Below are positions 56,830 to 64,000 of a stretch of DNA of 64,000 nucleotides, piece by piece. This stretch comes from Agapanthus africanus (taxonomy: Eukaryota > Streptophyta > Magnoliopsida > Asparagales > Amaryllidaceae), in NCBI GenBank assembly GCA_030015575.1, contig JASDDO010000026.1, positions 70,333,433 through 70,397,432 on the forward strand, read 5' to 3'. The notes beneath the pieces were generated by a model. It did not search any database, was not told the origin of the DNA, and was given only the letters and a program-made list of their open reading frames with translations. Numbering within the stretch: the stretch's first letter is position 1; each line of letters opens with the position of its first letter. The position numbers were made by a program, and so were the translations under genes.

Positions 56830-57037
56830 CTATGACCTTGACGCAGGCCAACAAACCATAGTCCGCTAGTCAAGTTCAACCCGTACATTTCCCGATTGAA
56901 TTAAACCCACCCGCATGACCCTTGACGCAGGCCAACAAAGTCGCATGACTACCTTAACTCAATCGCATCATATGCTTTAGCAGATAAGCATAAATAGCTA
57001 CCGCACACTACGCCTTGACGCAGGCCAACAAACGTAG
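56830..57037 (-). repeat. C: three hairpins with variable stems and a common loop
   Basis: CTATG/CATAG (56830-56834 with 56857-56861) and CTACG/CGTAG (57008-57012 with 57033-57037) flank the constant core CCTTGACGCAGGCCAACAAA. The middle copy (near 56914-56947) has CATG arms and is less clear. Spacing about 90 bp. Confidence 0.82.
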
Positions 57038-57179
57038 CACGAATACTATGAAGTACTTATCTGAAATGACGGAGGGCTACGACAGATTTTTAAGAAAACC
57101 CTTTGCGTAATGAACTTGATATCATCGTAGAATCAAGTGATTTTGAAAAAGGGGTGCTTTTGAGGCTTTTAATAGTTTT

Positions 57180-57420
57180 GCTAAAGTGGTCATTCCCGGT
57201 GAAGAGATCTCGGCTCTTTCCTTATCGAATAAGGTGAAGAATATTTCACAAATACCACTATGCAAAGCAAAAACTATAAAAGCAATCAAAAGACAAACCG
57301 AGTGTGTAGCATCTGTTAGTTTCGCTAAAGAGGTCACTCCCGGTGAAGGGATCTCGGCTCTTTCCTTATCGAATAAGGTGTTGGATATTCTACAAGGAAT
57401 ACCGCTATGCAAAGCAAGAA
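57180..57420 (-). repeat. C: hairpin cassette, two copies, period about 144 bp
   Basis: TCACTCCCGGTGAAGGGATC at about 57332 and a close relative at 57188. Each is followed by CCTTATCGAATAAGG (6-bp stem, 3-nt loop) and a GGATATTC..GGAATACC pair. Confidence 0.8.
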
Positions 57421-59316
57421 CTAGAGCTACCAATTTTCGAGACAAGTTTCTACAACATCTTTAGGTTTCTTTTATTTCATTAATATCATTAATGAAGTCC
57501 CATTTATTATGCTTCCCAAGCATCACATATGAAACGAAAGCAACAATATAATATATATATATAATAAGCATTCGTCTCAGAATATAATCAATGATCACAT
57601 CACAGAATATCGCAGCAGAATAAAACATATGAAATATTGGATATACTAGGATTTCCGGGTTTTAAATTAAGCCTGTATCAAACACGGATTCCACGGTCAT
57701 GATGAATAGCCAATCCCACACCCCTAGACCCCTACGAGAGCGGCAAGCAACCCTACCAATTCTAGAGTTAGGAGACTCGGTCTCAACTCCTCGAGATGGT
57801 CTCCCACTGGACCCTAGAATCCGGTTACTTGTACTCCCCGCCTTGGGTCTATCCTAATGCGGAAAAGTAAATAATATACAATGGTGACATCATCCTCAAC
57901 CCGGAAGTGCCCCAATAAAAGAATATTACATACAATGAATTTTACATGAATGAAAATAAAAACTCTCATCTCACATAAAACCCCCGGCTATTCAATCACG
58001 ACAATCCAATATAACATATCACAGCAACACATAACATCACATGTCATCAACGTAAGTAAATATGTGTATCCCAATTGTCGTTGACATATAACACCGAAAC
58101 CGGCGATACACCACATATTACACTTACGGTCACAGAAAAGAAAGTGAAAAACTACAACAGTTAGAATCCGCAGCCACCTTAGACATCACATGCCTAACCA
58201 AATGAATTCCTTAGACATCACATGCCTAACAATTATAAACCCCGCATTTTAGTCTCGATCTCGAAAACACTTTTCAATATCAAGTCAGGCAATTCAACAA
58301 GATTCCCGACATCCTGATCGAATGCTCGTCGGAAACTTTAGTAGACAGCCGCACCCCCCGAGCACCCGAACAGATGCTTTTGGCGATAGGGTTCTCCTAC
58401 AGTCACTTGGTCGGGGCTATGGGGCATAGCTATCTAATATGGTTACCCGGCGAGTATCCGCGTACGCTACGTGATTGCGACGGACTTTGGATCTCATCAA
58501 AATCCCGTGTCAACCGATCAAATGAGACTAAACTGCTAGATTAATAAAATTCAAATTAGTTATCTCATAACTACTTGTGGATTCCAAATATTGTATCCCA
58601 TCACATAATATCCAGACGACGTTAAACTTTTCGATCGATTCATCAAAGTCCCACAATTTCCCGACAGCTCAACACTTGAGCACAGTTCAATAATACAAGA
58701 ATATGCCACAGTACCTATGCACCAGCCGTAGAAGGACAAACCCAAGGCTCACTCATGTCGCCATGGAACTGCGGCAAACCGTAGGGTATGACTGCAATTC
58801 CGTGATCCAAAGAGTCGAGTTAGGGTTTCATTCTTCTAGAGGGTTCATAGAATTACTTGCCTGTTTTTCCGAATACGATAAACTTGGAAAAATGGGTTTT
58901 TGACATTCGATCGAACTTTTCAACTTCGCCTAGACAATATGTGAATAACCCGAAACATTGTTAAAACTACGAATACGAAACACTCTGAATTGCTTATAGT
59001 GTAAGATTATATCACATGCAAAATTAGAAAAAACAAACAACACCTAAAACATCAAAACTAAGTAACTGGAACACATAAAATTTCAGAGGGGAGCTCGGAT
59101 TTGACCGGGATGGGGGGTGTACTGGCCGGCCAAAAATTCTTAGATTTTCCTGAAATTTTCATGGTGTTCTTGATATATCTCATACATCATTCTATGTCTG
59201 TACTTGTTTAAAAAAAATTTGACAACTTTTAAAAAACGACAGAAACATCATTTTTGCGTTTCAAGTTTCGGTGTATTTCGGTTTCGTAATCCTAACAAAA
59301 TCCGTCTAAATTTCTA

Positions 59317-59333
59317 GCATGGCTCTGATACCA
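59317..59333 (-). other. C: primer-binding site for initiator tRNA-Met
   Basis: Sense TGGTATCAGAGCCATGC, one base after the LTR end; the first 14 nt match the initiator tRNA-Met complement. Confidence 0.9.
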
Positions 59334-59334
59334 C

Positions 59335-60252
59335 TGCAGGGTTTCCTAGGACGGCAGCAAGATTTCGGGAGGTATCGTCCATCCCAAATTAAAAATTTTG
59401 CCGTTCTAGCTAACCCTAAATATTGAATCGTATACCAGAAATCCGACAGAAAAGTAAATGCAAACACTTTGCAAGTAAAGTGAGCAAGGAATACAACCTT
59501 TATAGACCGGTCCTTCACTTCAATAGCTCCGTTTAATAGTCCCTTCGCTGTGATCGTGAACTCCGGACTCTAGAGAGGCTCCCATGAAGAAATGAACATG
59601 CTTGCATCGAAGACTTCGAGGCCGAAGATGATCTACGTCGAGGAGATACTAACCCAAGTTATCTCTTCACTAATCATGGAATTAGTGAAGCAAACACCCT
59701 ATACTAAATGGCAAGCAGTAGAGGATGATGAAGTAGGAAGTGAGCTCACTTTAGAAATCATTTTCTCACAAGATTTTATCACATATCAAAAATCAAGAGA
59801 GCTCAAAAATGAGGAAGAAGAAGATGAAGTGATGAACAAAAAGATGAGGTTAGAAATGCAACCAAGGTTATATAATATCATGCCTAACCCTTGTAGAGAC
59901 TAAACCATAGCCTAAGGTTATGGGTTGGGTTAATAAATATCCTAAGCTAGACAAACAAGTTGACTTTGTCAAAGGTTATCCATAAGCTTCATCCATGCTT
60001 AAACCATGACAAATTCACTAATTTGTTTAACTTAAGAATAAATATGAAACCCTAGCTTAACCCTAGCATGGTATAAGTCTTATAAAAACATGTTGCATGT
60101 GTAACCTAGCATGACACAACAATATATATCACATATATATTTTGTGTGCAAAGAAAACAATTAACATATATCACATATATGTTAAGTGTATCAAATGTGA
60201 GAAAAAGAAAAGGTTAAGTGAGCTAATATTAGTTAATATAATGTAATATATC

Positions 60253-60283
<31 letters not shown>

Positions 60284-61089
60284 TACATTGAATTATTAAA
60301 TCAACACTTGATTTAATAATCCGGCTATATTACATATAACCGACTAATATCAAATGCAACAACTTATCGAATCAACACTTGATTCGATAACCCAGCTATA
60401 TCACATATAACCGACCTATGTCACATGTCGCGAGAATAGAATACGGTATGACATACCGTATTAATCTCGGTCCCGCACATATCGCATATGTGCTCCTACT
60501 CCGTTTCGCTTGAGTCAGGAAACCTCTGTGTAGGACTCTAAAGACTCGTCAATACGCCGGCAGTAGGTGATGATCATATCAAACACCCACAAACCGCAAG
60601 CGGTCTGCTAAACGTAACGGCCACCCGGGTATTGAGCGATCAGAAGATCAATAAGCAAGCCCGCTCACACTCCTGCGAATCCAATCGGTAACACTACCGT
60701 ACAGTCCGGTCTCTTCGTCTGATATGTCGCATATCTCGTCTATGGGTGGTAAACGTCAGACCCCAGTAACTCGATAAGTTATGTCGATATGAGGGTCATA
60801 ATGGGTCGAGAAACTACTGGTAACACTTACCAGTAAATCTCTAAATCAGCCCTGGCCAGGGACTTCTTGTTATAGCCAATCGAGCACAGCACAGCACAAC
60901 ATCAATCCCCAATACCGGGAGAGCTGAATCCTCTCCTATCGCTCATTGCCTCCATATGACTCGGGACTGTACCCAAAAACCACCGTTTTGCACGTTCTCT
61001 TGAACGTGGTAAGGTGGAAATCAAAGCACAGTGGAAATCACACAAGTCTCTATGACGATCTCGGGTCGACAGACTAACCTGTACTGGTG
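59335..61089 (-). repeat. C: 5' LTR, truncated by J
   Basis: Aligns with 41254-43000 of the 3' LTR and stops where J begins. About 470 bp of the LTR are therefore missing from the window and should follow J. Confidence 0.92.
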
Positions 61090-64000
61090 TGTAACGTTTT
61101 AAAAATAAATAATTAATTAATTAAATAAATAAAATCTTTTAAGTGAATTTTCTGATTTTCGGTAAAATAAACCGTATTTTCCGTAAAACCTAACCATAAT
61201 TATTTTTCATCATAAATTTAAAAAGTCCTATTTTAATCATGTAATTACTAGTAAATGGTATTTATTTATTCACTTATAAATTTTTAGTTTAATTAAATAT
61301 TTTTCCTAAATTAACTATTTTTAATATTAACATAAGCTTTAATTATACATTAAATTAGTGTAAATTACAAATTTGAAATGGGTTAATATTATAAAATGAG
61401 CCATGCCATATTAGAATCAAGTGTGTTTATGCAAAATTCTTTCTCAAATATTTTCATTGTTCTAGATTTTTCTAGGATCAATTTTTTGAAAAGAGAAATT
61501 ATTAAATAAAGAAAAATGTGAAAAGACATTAAAGAAGTGTCATTTTGGAGAACATTCTACACAACTTTCCTCATCTTTTTCTTTCTCTCTTTCTTCCCTT
61601 GCATGTGGCCGGCCTCACCATGGCAGCCCCCCCCCCCCATTTTCCAAGCTCTTTTTACCTTCAAAAATTCAACAAAAATTCCAAAAATAAAACTCAAAAT
61701 CAATATTCAATCACTACCATTTTCCTTTGACCTATTTAGCATGGATTTTGGAGTTGGAAACTATTATTTTGGAAGCATATTTTCATGTTTGGATCTCATG
61801 TTTTGGAGGTATAATTTTTACTCCTATGATTAATTGTTGTTAAATGCTTTAATCTAGCATATTTAGATTTTCTTAATTAATTCTATTTGCAAGTTTAAAA
61901 TTCAAGATAGGGTTTCTAAAATCAAGTTAGGATTTTTATTAATTAATTGGGGTTATAATAACTAGTTTAACATTTTTAGAAATGGAAAATCTAGTATGAT
62001 TGATGTATTGTAAATTGTTCATTCAAAATTGTTTAAATTAAACAATTTTGCAAACTAGATTTTTATAAATTATATATAGTGGTGAGGTAAAATTCTAATT
62101 AAGGTTTTTATTATTATATTATGGTGTTAATGAGTAGATTAATATGTTATTTGAGTGTGAAACATAATCTAGTTACAATTTGCTAGCTTTCACTTTCAAA
62201 TTTTCACAAAATTGCTATTTTTATTAAACTGGGTTTTTGAAATTCATTTAAAATGTAGGATTAAAAATATAGTTAGGGATTTAGCACATCCTTAAGATTT
62301 CATGGAATGGTTTAACACTTTAAAATATGCAAAATCAAATTTAGTTGTGGAATTGTGAATTTTGGCTTAAAAAGTGTTAAATTTGGCTAAAATTGCAAAC
62401 TAGAAATTTCAATTTAAGACAAATTAGTGTGATAAAATATAGTAATGGTTTCTATAATCTAGTTATATTATTTAATGAATATTATGACCATTAGTTTCAT
62501 TTAAACATCAAGTTTTGAAGTAAAACGGTAAATTGACGTTTTCTAGGTTTTTACGAAATCGGACGATTTGATCGATTTTAAGGTTTCGATGATTTAAACC
62601 ATGTTTTATATTATAAATAATGAGTTTTGAAACTACAAGTTGTTTATTGGTATTTTATCTCGATCAATCGGCGTTTGTACGCCGATATCGAGCGATATTT
62701 GGTTCTTTTGCATGAGCGGGTCATAGGTTTTAACCTATGCGCATTTCGTACGTCGTTTTGGTTTTGTCCGTGATCTGGTTTACGATATTATAAATGTTTG
62801 CGTATAGGTACCCATCACATGGACTTCGGACGAGGAAGAAGAGGGGGGCAACATCGTCTTCGGCAGACAATGACCAGGTGAGTAGATGTATATCTATGGT
62901 GGAAGTCGGGTGGATGGCGTTTAGCACCCCCGCAAACGTAGAATAGGAATATTACTTATTGTCATTATAAAGTAGGCGAGTAGGACCCTATTAAAGACTT
63001 TAGGTTGGACTACACTGATTTAGAAAGATTTTACCAGAGGATGAATGTCTTGGAGGGGATTCGTAGGTAGACACACACACGCACACACAGAAACTTTACT
63101 TGGTATATATGTGCATGTGTATATATATAGGAATGTGTGTAGGCATATATATATACACAACATGTATATGTGATATAAGGATGTTATATGATACATGGGG
63201 ATGAGACGATATAACTGGGCTTGATACCGTGATCTCTTGGCTATACAGTCGTATTATGATGTTAGCGGATCATTGGAAAATGAGAAAATAGATATGTATA
63301 CATAAACGATAATAGATGATGATGATATTGAGATATACGAAACTCTAGAATAGAAACCGGACTGTAACCTACGACTGAATCACGATATGATATATATGTA
63401 ACTTGATTACGATATGATATATGCGTGACTTGATTACGATATGATATATGTGTGACTTGATTACGATATGATATATGTGTGACCTGATTACGATATAATA
63501 TATATGACATGATATTTCTGAGGACCAATTGACGATGTATATGTACGCAGACAATGATATATGATTGATGATATTGGGATGTATGCGATTACAATACAGT
63601 ACCTTTGATCATAACATTATTTGATGATGATATTATACGAATGATGATGTACGTAGGTGATACTTGACCCGTACCCCGATATTGGGATGCCGTATGATGG
63701 ATTTTACCGTACGAGGCATAGATGTGATGATTGATCCACACTCTTGATTCGAGGAAGTCGTACTACGTACGTGACGCTATTGAGGCTGGATCGCCGACTA
63801 TTAGAGATATGAACTCAGACCCTAGGTGGATTCTTATTTCTGATCGACTTGTTTCTTTAGTTTAGTTTCTTAGGGGGTTAGATAGATACTAGTTTAGGCT
63901 CGAGTCATTTAGTTGTAGTTAGACATATATATTACAAATGAGTGGTTAATAAACATTCATATTTACATTCAGATCGTAATCATCAAGTTGCATGTTCATA
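61090..64000 (+). mobile_element. Element J: start of an LTR, probably Ty3/gypsy, runs off the window
   Basis: Homology to the C LTR ends exactly before TGTAACG, the LTR start also seen in Tekay element F. What follows is AT-rich, with a 12-C run at about 61627, the phrase GCATGTGGCCGGCCTCACC, an AT-rich body, a (CA)n run at 63071, a 27-bp tandem array at 63373 and TTAATAAA near the end. There is no coding frame. The five bases before it (TGGTG, 61085-61089) are the expected target duplication. Its family is inferred only from the terminus and style. Confidence 0.55.
63373..63509 (+). repeat. J: tandem repeat, unit about 27 bp, five copies
   Basis: Units of the type CTTGATTACGATATGATATA with a TGTGTGA or TGCGTGA end; the first and last copies are degenerate. 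Confidence 0.88.

Larger units (their letters stand above)
56441..59316 (-). other. C: leader and gag-side region
   Basis: Structured repeats at 56830-57420 (three hairpins, then two cassettes), followed by a long leader to the primer-binding site. It is homologous to D and G in parts (57690-57860), diverged elsewhere. No gag could be identified; the open frames are short. Confidence 0.6.
41254..61089 (-). mobile_element. Element C: Ty1/copia, Angela lineage, minus strand, split by D and J
   Basis: 3' LTR 41254-43470, pol 43471-45215, then D (45216-55179), then the rest of the interior 55185-59333 and the 5' LTR 59335-61089. The interior aligns with A on both sides of D. The initiator tRNA-Met binding site and polypurine tract are present. 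The 5' LTR is cut at 61090 by J. In the parts compared the two LTRs differ by roughly 6-9%, older than D. C is inserted in LTR I. Broken, with many breaks (more than ten). Confidence 0.9.

Noticed and set aside
59592-59903. Plus-strand 103-codon acidic frame, partly shared with 41510-41830
   Set aside because: It lies antisense in both LTRs of C. Its conservation follows from LTR homology, and the composition mirrors the pyrimidine-rich sense strand. No domain seen.
61085-61089. TGGTG as a proven target duplication of J
   Set aside because: Only one side is in the window, so it is kept as a prediction and not called.
63373-63509. Regular 27-bp repeats considered as a CRISPR array
   Set aside because: Contiguous tandem units with no spacers, in a plant LTR; not CRISPR.
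1-64000. Search for host genes, rRNA, tRNA genes, LINEs, SINEs, terminal-inverted-repeat transposons and Helitrons
   Set aside because: Nothing supportable found. All long segments are explained by LTR elements or their flanks. Short or strongly decayed DNA transposons could have been missed.

Overview
This window is plant nuclear repeat DNA, and I find no host gene in it. All 64 kb reads as LTR retrotransposons and their fragments: Ty1/copia of the Angela (BARE-1-like) lineage, Ty3/gypsy Tekay (chromovirus) and Tat lineages, and one non-autonomous Ty3-like element. Angela and Tekay proteins, a 16-nt primer-binding site matching plant initiator tRNA-Met and a tRNA-Asp site all point to a flowering plant. 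I cannot name the species. The base composition and the nesting depth suggest the heterochromatin of a large genome.

Layout, left to right. A (1-5353, +): Angela pol and 3' LTR. B (5354-11383, +): decayed Angela interior and 3' LTR. F (11384-17637, +): Tekay pol and a 3.5-kb 3' LTR. G (17638-17833 and 24245-24917, +): leader of an Angela copy. E (17834-24244, +): complete non-autonomous element with 911-bp LTRs, target duplication GTGGC and a whole 575-codon frame, inserted in G. H (24918-39548, -): Tat element with gag, protease, reverse transcriptase, two RNase H regions and integrase, plus a 6.5-kb 3' region with an antisense gene. I (39549-41253, +): Angela LTR. C (41254-61089, -): Angela element with both LTRs. 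D (45216-55179, -): complete Angela copy with target duplication CATAA, sitting inside C. J (61090-64000, +): start of a further LTR, probably Ty3, cutting the 5' LTR of C.

The junctions fit one Russian-doll nest: G contains F, E and H; F contains B, which contains A; H contains I, which contains C, which contains D and J. LTR divergence estimated by eye (E about 2%, D 3-4%, C 6-9%) agrees with D being younger than C.

The most unusual signal is RNA-like structure. H carries several arrays of short back-to-back inverted repeats, including one family whose stems change sequence from unit to unit but stay complementary around a conserved GTGAG/GTAAG loop. The leaders of C and D carry three hairpins each, with variable complementary stems around a nearly constant core, followed by a repeated hairpin cassette. 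H also carries an antisense transcription unit with a TATA-like box, a splice-acceptor-like site, an ATG in strong context, an open frame and a poly(A) signal. All autonomous elements here look broken.
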